Counted from the stretch's first letter, positions 22,861 to 35,333 are shown. The stretch is DNA of 64,000 bases from Nyssa sinensis (GCA_008638375.1 CM018032.1:40053355-40117354); one strand, 5' to 3'. Numbers and translations: made by a program. Notes: generated by a model not told the origin, from the sequence alone.

Positions 22861-24626
22861 TCCATCCAAAGGTAGAAGTTCTAAGCATCTTCGACCAAAA
22901 TTCACACAAGTCTCCCAGATCTGAACTCCTCAAAGCTGGCACTTAGCTTATTTGGCTCATCCACCAACAAGCAACAAACAGTGCAAGTGCCGAACAGATT
23001 TAAAGAATATTGTTTCAAGACTTCAAGTTTTGTACAAAGTTTCTTTGATCTATTCTTGAGACATACAGAAGAGTTATTTATCAAAAGTGCACAAAAGGGT
23101 GATCTAACTCAGAAAAGCACATTCAAACAAAAACGAACATCAGAATTGAGGAAAAAGAGATCAATTTTATTGATGATTCATAAAAAGTTTACGTCAGTAC
23201 AAAAAAGACTGGAAATAAAACAGAGGCTACAATAAAGACATCATTACATAGGCTACTACAGAAGCTACTACATCACTACGATCTGCAACTTCATGGCTTT
23301 CTGCCTCAGATGATAAAGGGGCACAGGATCCAAACTTCCATTACCGCCGCCGCCGGCTCCATTTGAAAGGAAGGAATCCTGAACCCCAATCTGCAGCAAG
23401 GAGCACCCAAGCCATTTCATCATCACTATCATTGATCTTACGACCAACGGATGATGAGGGCTCTGGGTCTCAGGGGGCCTCCATTCATCTCCCTCAAAGT
23501 AGTGGTCACACCCCAGCCGATTTGAGCAAGGGTCTCTGCCAAAACACGAAGAAGATGAGGGGTCCCACCTTCATCTGCACCACCAACGCTCCAGGCATCG
23601 GTTGAATCAAGGAGAGTCCCCCACCAGTCGGAAGAATTTCGACTGGATGCCAAGATGGATAAGAGGACTTGTGCCTCCTTTAATCCTTCCTTGGAGACTG
23701 AATCAAAGGGGAGGTTAACTCTCGGCCATAGTTTAATCATTCCTAACTCAAACAAAGAATCATCCATCATCTCCGGGCGAATGACAAATTTCTGGCAGCA
23801 TCTAAAGTCTCTCTTACAAGGGAACAATTTGGGAACAAGAGGGTTGGGCGCAACCGTATGCCCTCGTTTCCATATATATAGACCCTTGAAGTCCAAAAGC
23901 CACCCAACTGAACCATCGCAACGGTTAAAAAGAGATTGGCCTCGAAATCCCAAACGACAATCGAACAAATAAACGGTGCATTAAATGTGCCTCTTCGATA
24001 TACCAAGAGACAGGGTACAGAGCTTTTTGAACAAAAAACTACAGTCCGACACTGAAGCTCCTGAATTAGCAAAGAAGAGGGAGGCAAAGTCTAAATGTAC
24101 AAGCCTCCTATCCGGTATACAGACCCTCTAGTCTTATCTATTTTATGATAGGCCATTCATACGACAAAGGCCAACAGCTCTGATATATCATGATCCTAAA
24201 GGCTTGGAAACAGCAATGTCGGTCATCGTAATGATGGGCACAAACTGCCTAGTTATTTTCACAAATCTTTGACTCAGAACAGTTTACTTCAGAACTCTAC
24301 AGAATTTACTCCCTCTCTGTGTGATACAAAATCAGTATTGGGTTCTATTTATCTGATTATGTTTGCTTTCTTATCTTATTATGATAAGACAGTTGAAGTT
24401 AATCTACATTCACTATTCAATTACAAGTACTAAAGCTCAGAAGGTAGCTATCAACTAAACGGACAGTTGATCCGACATGCAATGGGCTCAGAACAGCTAT
24501 ACTCATAGAAAATTTCACAGAAGGGAACAACATAAAAGAATTTGAAGAAAAAGTCAATTTTACTGATCAAAAGGGCATTTCATTACATCAAAAGGACTGG
24601 CAAAAAATAAAAAAGCTGATAAAGCC
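22861..24626. other. Tat copy 1 post-pol noncoding region
   Basis: Lies between the 62-bp array and exon 3 of the antisense gene. Two segments, about 23150-23230 and 24540-24620, resemble one another (both have a TCAATTTTAYTGAT word followed by RACTGG and A-rich sequence). On the minus strand each lies just after coding sequence, so they may be duplicated 3' ends with poly(A) signals (AATAAA at about 23165-23170, minus strand). Confidence 0.45.
23438..23968 (-). pseudogene. Hypothetical 176-aa antisense ORF in Tat copy 1
   Basis: An unusually long open frame for this region, on the same strand as the antisense gene, just upstream of the duplicated 3'-end-like segment at 23150-23230. A TATA-like ATAAATAG occurs about 380 bp upstream (near 24345, minus strand). 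I recognise no domain, and a different frame is also open over 23767-24087, so the true reading frame is uncertain. It could be a second, partly duplicated antisense gene or chance. Confidence 0.3.
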
Positions 24627-26552
24627 TCAAGCCTTGTCCGAAGGACCTGGGTCCTCCTCCAAATGAAGGGCGGTAGCTCCAGCCGTCTTGTACGGATTAG
24701 GACCAGACGAGGCAGGTTCAGGAGGAACGATTGACGACACGTCAAAATCTGGGAACTTAGCCAGGAATCTAGTTCGGAAGCTTTCAAAACCAAACCGGAT
24801 CAGGTCATCACCAATCTGTTCAACTTCCTCTCTCAATGCTGTCTCAGTCTCAGTCTTGGCATGATCAACTGCCTCTTGAACCTTCTGATCAAAGGTATTT
24901 CGGAGCTCGACCAACTCCGCCTAAAGTCCTGTAACTTGCCGAGCATAGATGTCCCTCTCAGACTCGGCCACGGCAAGATTGGTGCTAGCTTCCTTCAGAC
25001 CCTCCTCGGTAGTCTAAACTTTGGATTGAGCTGTCCCAAGCTCCAACCTCATTTCGTCCATTTCAGCCTTCAGCTTATCAGCCTCCTCGAGGCTCATGGG
25101 AGTCACCATCAGAGCAGTTAAACTATGCATGCTCTGCACGACGCAAGACAGACAAGTTAGATTGAACGAACAAACAAACAGAAAGGACAAGAAAAGCTTC
25201 AGAGGTTACCTTCATCTGGAGATTCATCATCTCATTCATCAACTTTGAGGGGTTGTCCCCCCTGTACCAATAAGGGCCCTGGGCCCATATTTGGTCAAAA
25301 GCCTTCTTGGCAATTTGGTAGTCCGGCTCATCAGACGGCTCGGACGGTACAGCAGGCACCTTCCCTTTCCGAGCCCTTCTGCTTGGAACGGAAGGGGCAG
25401 GAGGAACAGCCGAAACAAGAACGACAGGTTCGGCCTCCTTCCCGGCCTCGGCAGGAGCTGGCTCGGGAGAGCCAGAAACCAACTTCCTCCTTTTTACTTC
25501 CAGAGGAGGATCAGACTCAACTCGGGAGGAAGTCTCCCTCACCGCTTGGGCTTCCGCCTCCGCCCATTTTGATGTCAGCCTTTTCCTGAGCTCAGCACTA
25601 CAAGCAGCCATCAAATTCTCTGAAGTAATAATAGTAGTGTGAGCTCGGTTGGGAGTCGAAAGCAACACACGGTACTGATCTCGTAGCACGTCGATGAACT
25701 CAGATCTCCTCCAAGTTCTTTTGACTGCATATAAAAAAGAAATGGCGTATCAGATTATCAGTTCGGAAGGCACAACGAAGTTAAAACAAACCTAAGGGAA
25801 TAAGCCTCACCCTTGTGACCCGTAGTACGAGGGAATAGCGAGACATCACCATCTTGGAAGTCTTCATGCTCCCATCCTCTTCCAACAAAAAAGTACCACT
25901 TCTTCCACGTTTTATTAGAAGTGGGAACGGAGGACAGGGGTCGAAACCCCTTCTCAAAGGACATGTAAAAAAGGCTTTCTGCCTTCTTGAGCTTCAGATC
26001 CACATTACTACGGATCAGATCCATGGACACATCTACCTCGTTTTTATGTCCCAACACTACAAACCCTAGAAGTTGCCGCCAGCTATTGAGATTCAGGTCG
26101 GCAGGGCAGAGCTTATACTAATAGAAGAATTGCCTGACTAAATCCGGCAATGGGAGTCTCAAACCCATTTCGAACCAGGCAAGATAAACACATATCTCCC
26201 CGGCTTCAACATTATGGGGACGATCCATTGGGCCTGGTACTCTACAGGTCATGTTTGGGGAAAAATTATATTTCACCCTCCACTCGTTCAGAAGGCTTTG
26301 AGTAACAGCACTCTCACCTTCTTCTCTATGGGAAGACCTACCGGAGGTCTCCCCAGCCCTATCTCGGGGCTCTAAGAAGGCATCAACTATCCTAACCTTA
26401 GGACTAGGGGGAGGTTCAACAGGCCTCTCCCTAGCGTCTTCAGGGGCAATGTCACCTACGTTCTCTACAGGAGGCGGCACAACCATCTCAGAGGGACTTC
26501 CTACCCCCTCACTTACATTTGAGGATTCGAGAAGAGCAGACATTACTCCCAA
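24627..26552 (-). pseudogene. Spliced antisense gene of Tat copy 1 (three exons)
   Basis: Minus-strand exons: 26552-25811, 25724-25210, 25133-24627. Introns are 86 bp (25810-25725, GTGAG...TGCAG, phase 1) and 76 bp (25209-25134, GTAAC...TGCAG, phase 0). Joined length is 1764 bases, exactly 588 codons, with in-frame TAG at 26118-26120, 25014-25016 and 24921-24923 as the only breaks; all fit CAG-to-TAG. Residues 1-110 are Pro/Glu/Ser-rich. Residues about 116-225 form a conserved region (EICVYLAWFE to WKKWYFF) resembling the plant 'putative gypsy type transposon' domain as I remember it. Exon 2 is basic (KRRK, RRARKGK), and exon 3 opens with a coiled-coil-like heptad segment. Function unknown; the basic patches suggest a nuclear protein. 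It converges on pol, so it needs its own transcript. Confidence 0.85.
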
Positions 26553-26710
26553 CTTAAGAAGAAAGAAGCAAAAGAAGAGGAAAGATCGGTCGAGCCTGTT
26601 CTAAACTCAGGAAACCGGTGTTCTTGAAGGTCGCACAAATCAACAATGGCAGACGAGATTTTCTAGCACAGTGAAAATGACGGGGAAAAGGTCATTTCAA
26701 ATCTCACCCC

Positions 26711-26719
26711 ATATTTATA
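26711..26719 (-). promoter_or_regulatory. TATA box of the antisense gene (copy 1)
   Basis: TATAAATAT on the minus strand, about 160 bases before the antisense ATG at 26552. Tat copy 2 has TATAAA at the matching place. A block at 26741-26785, read on the minus strand, includes TCATCATTGT and GTCATGGC and is conserved with Tat copy 2. Confidence 0.6.
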
Positions 26720-26952
26720 AGCACAGTATCAGAAGGGACCCACCAAGCCCGAACGCCATGACGGTTCGGAACAATGATGATTTCGAGAAACCCAACCATC
26801 AGCCCAGTACAATGATAACCTTGAAAAGACCTAATTTCTGGCTGCGCAATAAATGACGCCCCAACAGTCGCCTTGAAAGGCGAACAGGCATGAAACATGA
26901 CTCTCCGAAAAAGGCTTAGCCCTAGTTGCTGGTTAGCATCAAACTAGGACTT

Positions 26953-26969
26953 GGAGGGGGGGGAGTAAC
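26953..26969 (+). other. Polypurine tract of Tat copy 1
   Basis: GGAGGGGGGGGAGTAAC sits directly before the 3' LTR start at 26970, as required for plus-strand priming. Confidence 0.85.
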
Positions 26970-27615
26970 TGATATACCGTAAAAGAGCAGGCCAATCAGC
27001 ACGTGACACGTATGATTATGAATCCAACTCATGCTCGGCTAACTCAGCTCTCGCTCAGCTAATGGCTAAGCGCTCGAGCATCCAGATCAGTACAAAAGGT
27101 CAGAAGTGGCCAAGCATATGCCTCTAGAGCACATATATATCCGGATAAGGATCTCAGAGTTGATTACAGGATCCAGACCAACACTCCAGACCTCGTCACC
27201 GCCTTAGCGGATGCCGAGCAGGGAATAAGGAAGCAATACTCAACACGGAGACAATCCTCAACACGGAGACAGTCTTCAACAAGGAAACAGTCTTCAACAA
27301 GGAAACTACCATCTATGGTTATCTCTATGCAATACTTCACAAGGTAATTGCAATCTCCGATGATCAAATCCCTACATTCATGGCTCCGAATCCTAATCAA
27401 CTTAGGAAGACCACGGTCTATAAATTAAACCCTAAATGTACGCTTTATTTTCATGCTCATTCTTTGGCTTTCAATACAGTCTTTCAATTCCTTTTACTTA
27501 CTTGAGCATCGGAGCGGCTACCGTCGGAGCCAATCCGGTGGTCCTCTGATCATCTTCCTGAGTGTTCTACAGGTCACGGAGCTCATACTTTAGCGAATCA
27601 AAAAGTGCAACATCA
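26970..27615 (+). repeat. Tat copy 1, 3' LTR
   Basis: Direct repeat of 15739-16385 with about 4% differences by eye, mostly transitions. Followed by the ATATA target duplication. Confidence 0.93.
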
Positions 27616-29506
27616 ATATATATATAAGTAATAGCAGACGAGCTTGCTGGTCTCCACACAAACAAATGCCAGGGCTCATTGCTTTAAGAAAATCCCATGA
27701 ATGGCATGGCAGATACGTCATGCACCCTTCCTTCAATGTAATATTGGTAAAGAGTAATGACTCGTGACTATTATATCAGTGTTTATACAATGTTCATATT
27801 GACATGCAGTGAGATGATTAGTATGAGTCTTTATTTACTCTTAAGGTACTTTTTTTCAAAAAGGAGTCTAAATATATTTCACTTTATCCTCGTGCATTCA
27901 GATTTTTTATGTACAAAAAAGAGTGCACGAGTATAAAAGATCTTTGTTTGGAGTGCACTTATCCTCACCCATTCTTAATTATACATATATGTGTGTGGGC
28001 GCCTCAGAAAAAACCTTTTTAGCTGGCTTCATTTCTTTTGTGATAACAGACATAGTTAATGCTTTCCACTTTCCAGCACACATAAGAAAGGGGCATAGTA
28101 ACAAGATTACAAGATGGTGACTACTTTCAACTTTCGAGCAATACATAATTAAGAGGGATTATCAAAAGTAATTGGACATCAATTTACCCATTCAAATCTC
28201 TGTCAATGCTGAGGCCACATCTGATTCTCATGTGATCGAGAGGATCCTTACTTGCAGTAGTTCAAATGAAATGGAGCCTAAATTTCAACGATGATCAGGT
28301 GCCAGATTTTGGGTTTGTCCTCCAGCTCATTAATTTCGATAAAAAAAAAAAAAAAATTAAAGATAAAATGTAGGAGCTATAGCTCCCAAGTTGAATACTG
28401 ATAAGATCACGCATGTTTCCTCCCGTCGTATGGATAAAACACGAGACAAATCACAGGGGTTTTGGATCAATATTATATAATTGCAATCTAAATAAAAGAG
28501 CTAAGACGCAGCAAAAGCACGTGCAATCATAGCTGCGGCTAGGCTTTTGAAGAGACCAGAATTCAACTGGCCATGGCCTTTCAATTATTATATGGGTATC
28601 ATAAAGAGTTGGTCTTTGCTAAAGTAGCAATCAAGAAAAGAGTGGGGAACCTTTGGCCTTTCCATTCAACAACATCCAATTCCAATGTCCCACAAAATGT
28701 GCAAGGGTTTGTAGTGCAGCATCCAATACTTTCAGTGTCGATTCCAATTTAATCTAGCATATGAAAATTCAAGTTTGCGGAGATATTGCAGATTATATCC
28801 GACACTCCCAAGCTCAAATTCGTGTACGGTTCAAAATAGTCTTAATGCGTCGTAGTGCCTGTCGGTCCAACTGTCCAACCCAACCCTAATCTACTTCCCT
28901 GTTCGCTGTTTGCGGAGATGCTTTTAACAATGTCAAATAAGATGTGGCAATCAATTAGATTGGCACAATAGTTTTTTTTTTTTTTTTTTAAGGAAGGAAG
29001 TTGTAGAATGATAATTGGTAGGAGAAGTTGTACAATTGTGTCAAAAAGAACATTTTTTAATTGTATTATTGGAGTTAAAATACAAAATATAATATTTTAA
29101 TACTGTAATAATACAAAAATATAATTTTAATAGTAAGACAGATCTAGGACCTTTTTTTTTTGAAGATGGTCATAATATACAATAGAAATGAACTAACTCG
29201 TGGTCCTAGATTATAAATATATTTTTTTATTTATTGTTGAAGGAAGTGATATTAACTTTCTGAAAATAGGGCCGTTTAAGTTGATTGCAAAAGTAATCTA
29301 TCTCATGGCATGCTCATCACAAAAGCATGGCAAGGCACTCCCAAAATATTAGCAATTCAAATTGAAACAAGAAATACATAAAAATATAAGGAATATCTTG
29401 TTATCAAGAAGTAGCACCTTTAGCAACTATTGTATCAACAAGTCAAAGGTCATCTTTGTGATCCATCCTGGTGAGGCCATGATCATCAAATTCTGGTAGG
29501 TGCTCC

Positions 29507-30156
29507 TAGGAGTGCACACAAGTCAAATTAGGTTAGGTTATACAAGAATCGGAATTGATCCAATCTTAAACAATTCTAAAAATTAGAATCAGAATCAAAC
29601 CGTAACAATGATAGAATTAAGCTGATCCAATCCGAAAATATTCGAGTCGGGTCCAGTCCGATTCTACTCGGAATGCCAAATCTACTTTGTTTCTCTAAAA
29701 TCTCAGTTCCGATTATATGTATGTGTTACATACATATTACATATATAACAAGTTATATGTTATGTATTTTAGTATGAAATATAAAGTATAAAATAACGGT
29801 AATTATTTTTTTGCCGACAACGAGATAAAGATCTTACTCGTGAGTCCACACTCAACAACTAGATCATGAAATATTATATATATCTTTATTAATTATATAT
29901 ATAATATATTAATGCCGTAAATGTATAATATATATATATATAAATATAGCACTTGTAAACCACACTATATATATACTTTTTTATAAATATTTTTTTATTA
30001 GTAGTTCAGTTCTTGAGTTGGGTTGGTTTACCCGAATTTTAAATCAAAACCAAACTGAATATTGCGATTCTAAAACCGATCCAATCCAAACTAACTTTAA
30101 AGTCGATTTAACCCAACTCATTCAATTCAGGTCTATTGTTCTTGATTTTTTGTGCA
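29507..30156. mobile_element. Possible hAT-type MITE
   Basis: The left end reads TAGGAGTGCACACAAG and the right end TTTTTTGTGCA, short imperfect inverted ends like those of plant hAT MITEs. Flanks are GGTGCTCC (29499-29506) and AGTGCTCC (30157-30164), an 8-bp duplication with one mismatch, the size expected for hAT. Both arms carry repeated ATCCAAT or GATTGG words, giving loose self-complementarity. No transposase. Confidence 0.45.
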
Positions 30157-31561
30157 AGTGCTCCAACTGAATTATGGATAAATAAACTGAATTTTTCTAT
30201 GTGCCTACACCCAATTGGATAAGCAAGATCCGTTCATTGAGGGGTCAAAGGTAGATCACCCTCTTTTCAAGTTTGTCCAGCCATCAAGTTCATGCATCTA
30301 GCCCATAAATAATAGTAATAATAACTTATATGTAAATTTTACTAGAGAAAAATAAAATTCCCTTTCAAATTTTGCAAAAAATAAATAAATAAATAAATCT
30401 AGTTCTTAAAAAGTTTTACATTAGAACAAAATTTCTCCTAAAAAAATTCTAACCCCACCCAAAAAAACATTTCTAGCTCCATCCTAGATTATGATGAAAA
30501 GAATGTGAAAAAAAAAGGGAAGATAAAGAGGAAAAAATAAAATTCTTTCTTAGCAGAGTTTCTTGTGTAGTTTAATTAATACAAACATTTATTCCACTTC
30601 CGATATTGGTTAAGAGAACAAAAAGAGTTCTTTTTTAGCTGAGCATTTGTTATTTTAAAACTAAATTTTAATAATGTTATGGTAGCAAAAAATTTATTTT
30701 TTTAACAGTTCTACTCCACTGCTAAAACCTGTTTCATGGTTTCCGAAAATCCATTCTTTTTACATTTCTTCTCCAAAAAATAGTTTTGGTTTGGATTGAA
30801 AAGATATGTATTATTCAAATTATGCCAGTTTATAATAATCCTCCCAAATTAGAAAGAAAGTTTGACAAACTCAAATTTTGAGAAAATCTTTGACAAGCCA
30901 TTGGAGTATTTTTTTAATTTTTTAAGAACACCTACAATGAATGCTAACTTGATCGACCATGTGGATATGTTAGCTTGTGTTGGGTTTTTTTTTTTGACTA
31001 GTGGAGAACTCTTCAATGGACATGTTAATTCCATTTCTTATGCAGGTCCCACATTCCTTTTATTATAATATCATTTTCTCTCTCCTGCCTCTCTCTCTTT
31101 CTTCTCTTTCATTATTTTTCTACAAAATATTAAAAATAAAAATAAAAATTTTGCCATTGTGACTAGTTAAATGGCTGGACACAATTAGCAAGTGATGTGA
31201 GCTCCCATCGTTAACACATGGAGTATTTTTTTTAGTCATTAATTAACACTGACACTAATACATGAGGTAACATATACACTATGAATGTTCTAAGTCACTC
31301 ATTAAATTTTGAAGATCGTTGCTCTAAATGACTCTCGGATTAGAGCAGCTCTAAGGGTTTATGCTCATCAGACAGCCAAGGGCCATTCCCACGTCCCAGC
31401 TATGAGTGTTATGTGGATTGCTATGACATCTTTTACATAAAGGAAAACAGAAAGTTCAATGCATGGTGGAGTTTCTTTGCATCTTTATCGCTTTCATTAT
31501 ACACATTAATTATTTTCACATATGGGTTGTACACACGCTTTCAGATAGACAGACATATACA

Positions 31562-31566
31562 CATAC

Positions 31567-31617
<51 letters not shown>
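31562..31617. repeat. TA/GA microsatellite
   Basis: A run of TA repeats followed by about 14 GA repeats. Confidence 0.95.
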
Positions 31618-31620
<3 letters not shown>

Positions 31621-34560
31621 CACGCACATAAATATATGTGAGAGAGAGTGTGTATGTTTAAGACCAACAAAAAGAGGAGAGCTCTTCTTTACTTTTTGTT
31701 TTTTTGAGGAATTAGACAGTGAAGACTTTCCTAATCAATCCCGATTAGTGATGCAAAGTGAATGGTCCACCAAACGAAGATGACACCAGAAATTTAAATC
31801 TAGATTGATTAATTCTAAAGATGGCTTACCGTGTTTTGTTAATTGGATTGGATTATTATAATGAAGTAGATAAATTTGCCACAACAATTTTAGAAAGAGA
31901 AAAGTAAATATGATGGCCTAATGAATAGTTTCCATCAATGGGTGAACCAGGTTTATTCTTGGGTTGTATGCAGAATGGAATGGAGCAGGTTTAAGGTAGT
32001 GTTTTGTGAAATTAACAAGTTATATAATAAGAGTTAGAGAAAAAAAAGAAAAAGTGATACCTACGTCCATAAAAACAGCTATGTTCTTTTGTGAGTATAG
32101 GGTTCAGATGAGAATATATGAGTGGAAACTACATGTCAGAAAAGATCTCATGACGGTAGAGTCAAATTAATAGATTGAACTAGTGGAACCAAACTTGTTG
32201 ACTGAACTAGGGAAGCCAAACTAGCGAACCAATCACCTTAGCCACTAATCCATATGACCTAAAGTATCCCGTATCTTTGACCCAAGGTTGCCTTCCATTT
32301 CAATCCTGGGTCATCTTGGTAATTTGCTCTTTGGCTCTACCATGTCCAAGCTGGTATAAGAACTTATCTTTCAACAAATTTAATATGTAATTCGACTCTA
32401 ATGTTTAGGCCGGAACCCATAAACTATTTTTCTCATATTGTTAAGTTTGGACCGTCATAGAGGATACTCATATTAAACCGAGATTAGGATCTTATATTGT
32501 CATTGACATCCCATCTCTTAAGAAACTCAACACTCACTCTCATTACTACTTCAGTGAGTTCGGACCGCATGACTGGAGTAGCTAGTTTTTCTTAAAATCA
32601 AAATATACTTGATTATATCATACACTCACATTCTTCACTAAATAAAAAATAAAATTATAACATATTTATACTACATCACAATTAAATCTGAACCTTAATC
32701 TAATACATTAAAATTCTACAATATACCCTTACATATCTATAACACTGAAAAGACTAAAAACAAAAACCATTGTCTAGATTGTAGTACTAATTGTGGACAC
32801 TGATGGACCAAAACCAAACGAAATATGGCTTAGTGCCAATAAAACCAAAGGCAAGACTAGGATCTGTATTATGAGTTTGATAAAAGGTCCAAAAATATGT
32901 TTGGCCGTCCGCTATGTGCTGTCAACATTGGAGTGAATGGAAGATGGGAGCAGAATCATGGCATTTTCTGTGCATTTAGCCTTTTAGTTGGTGATTCTTC
33001 TTTTTCCTTTCAACTTTTTCTGAATGATGAAGTATAAGTTGGGATTTTGATGAGTGCCCTTGAAGATGCTTTCAACTTAGGGAACTTTATTTTGCCGTCT
33101 TTTTAGTTTAGTTGGTAAATGCCTCATGAATTGCTCCAAATGGCCAATAAAGCATGCATTAACTTTGGCACAAACCTTTCCCCTATAATCCCAATTCACT
33201 CTCCCAAATGATAAGAAAAACTAAAATAAATATGAAATTCCTTTGTGGATTCATAACACTCTAATGTTCTATTAATAATGTTAAATTGTCTTGGGCTCAT
33301 GAGTCATGAAGAATTCAACTAAGCTAATGCTGAAATTATATACAAAAGGATAAATACTTTGTATGGCTAATACCCAGTCGGAAAAATCTCTATTTAATTC
33401 GTTCAGAGAACTTCTATTTCTCTCCTAATCAAAAGGAATCACATGTTAAAATTGTATTAGCTGTAAGAATTAATAGCATAATGAATGGAACAAAAATTTG
33501 GGACTTTGAATGCTGTTTATGACTTCATCAATGATGTGGCAGTCAAAATAGATTTATAGGTTTTTTGGTGAGTGGTGACCCTACAGTAGGGATGCCCTTT
33601 ATTACCCCAATCTAACGCTTCGACTTGCAAATTAAGTTATTCAGGTTTGCTCGTGTGCTAAGTTTCTGGGTCGTGGGAGTCCGACAAACTTGAGTCATGC
33701 GTTCAAGCCTGTCATGAAGCGATGTGTGACCTAAGAATATTGAAACTATTTTGGATGGAATTTCAAACTCCTGTTATGGTTATACATTTTTTATTAAGTA
33801 TAATTTGAATTAAATTGGTAAGTGTGTATTTTTATTTAGTTAGTTAAATTTATTATGAATATCTTATTTTATAATTGTTAAATAATTTTTAAAATAAAAA
33901 AATTACAATTGAATATCTTATTTTTTCTGATATTAGAAATCAATCAGTGTCATGCTTTAATTTAAATAAAATCTATTTTTATGAGTTAAATTAAGAGGGT
34001 ATATAAAAATTAAGAAAAATCAATTTTATTTCTTTCAACATCAACTTTTTATTTTTTATATATTGTATGATAAAAATACCCTTTATTAAAAAATAAAATT
34101 AATATTCCTTCTCTATTTTACACAAACCATAATCTCTCGTTATCTCACACAAACTCAATGAGCCACAACGTCAATTTCTACCATTATCACACCGTGGTGG
34201 AGTTTTCATATGATCTCACCATTGAAGAGAACATCAACAATCATTCTTTAAGGATCAAGAATTTTGAGAATGTACTTTACCTTCAGACTTGATGATTTCT
34301 CTTCGTCTTTTACCAATTCATTTTGTGATTTTAAATCTATTAAGTATTGGATTGAAGAAAACCTAAATCCATACATGATTGAGCTAAAACTAGACAAGAA
34401 CATTGCCGAATTGTTGGAGTTTGGATTTGTGATGTAGTTGATGTATGAATAGGCATTGATATTGGTTTTATATATATTGGTTGTTTATGGAAAAACGTAA
34501 ATTTATATACGATTGAGCTAAACTAAACACAAAGATTGAATGTTTATGATATTTATGAAA

Positions 34561-34795
34561 AATAACATCAAATTGAATTAGTTCATAGTGTTATGTAAAT
34601 TGCACCAACATTGTGTAAGTTGTACCTGACGTATTAAAGAGTTGTATCTTAACGTTGTGAAGGTTGCACTAGATTTAGAAGAATAACATCAAATTGAATT
34701 GGTGCACATCATTATGCGAGTTGCACCAAACAACATGTAAGTTGCACCTTATTTTTTAGAGTTACACCTTAATGTTGTAATGGTTGCACCCGAAC
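34561..34795. repeat. Tandem duplication, period 121 bp, two copies
   Basis: AATAACATCAAATTGAATT starts at 34561 and 34682. Within each copy the motif (A/G)AGTTGCACC or AAGTTGTACC recurs three or four times, so the unit itself looks built from shorter pieces. Confidence 0.75.
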
Positions 34796-35119
34796 TGCTC
34801 GAGAAAATTAGTAATGAACTTGGTGAGAGTCATGGTTGCCAATATTTTTCTATCTATACAAAAAGAGTATAATAAATAGTCCAAGAAAGAAAGAAGAAAG
34901 ATAACATAGAGAAAGAGAGGAGTGAGAATCAATCATTTCCTCTATTGTGTACATTTCAAGCACCATTTTATATGACCATCTTTTATAGTGTTTTAAAGAG
35001 ATGAGATTGTGATTTATAAAATTTCCTTTTATCTTTTACTTCTTTCTGATTCATATTTAGTTGCAGATTGATAACATCTAATTAAATATGCAATTAATAT
35101 GTATACACACATATATAAA

Positions 35120-35333
35120 TTATGCTTCCCTTTTCTGGTCTAAAGGCTTCTTCTCATGAACTTGAGGTCAGAGAATCATCGAGAAGGTTCCAATGGTAGC
35201 CTCTTCGATGATAAAGTTAGTAGAGAAATAAAGATAGTAATTCAAGAGAATAATTGAACATAAATTGAAAGTGTACCTTACTGCTTTATTTATAGGGTGT
35301 AGATCTCCCAAATTGAGTAGGATTAGGATTAGG
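35120..35333 (-). repeat. Tat copy 2, truncated 3' LTR
   Basis: Matches 43140-43365 of the 5' LTR (for example the shared GATAAAGTTAGTAGAGAAAT). It starts TTATGC where the partner has TGATGT, so the terminal dinucleotide is mutated. Similarity stops at about 35333, where the sequence passes directly into the antisense gene's upstream region. Confidence 0.85.

Larger units (their letters stand above)
15739..27615 (+). mobile_element. Ty3/gypsy Tat-group retrotransposon with extra antisense gene (copy 1)
   Basis: LTRs of 647 and 646 bp (15739-16385, 26970-27615) start TGATATACC and end GCATCA or ACATCA. Both are flanked by ATATA (15734-15738 and 27616-27620), a 5-bp target duplication, although the site is itself a TA repeat. 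A TGGCGCCGT primer site, gag, protease, reverse transcriptase, RNase H and integrase follow in gypsy order. After pol come a 62-bp tandem array, a long region coding on the opposite strand, and a G-rich purine tract. LTR pairs differ at about 4% of sites by eye, mostly transitions. All genes are broken, mainly by C-to-T stops, so the copy is inactive. Placement in the Tat group rests on the primer site, the large post-pol region and the antisense gene. Confidence 0.95.
27621..35114. other. Gene-poor intergenic region
   Basis: No coding gene is supported; open frames are short and lack codon structure or recognisable motifs. It holds a possible MITE (29507-30156), a TA/GA microsatellite (31562-31617) and a tandem duplication (34561-34795). 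The rest is AT-rich sequence with poly-A/T runs. Confidence 0.5.

Noticed and set aside
31413..31631. 72-codon frame ending in repeated Tyr/Ile and Arg/Glu
   Set aside because: Half of it is the translated TA/GA microsatellite.
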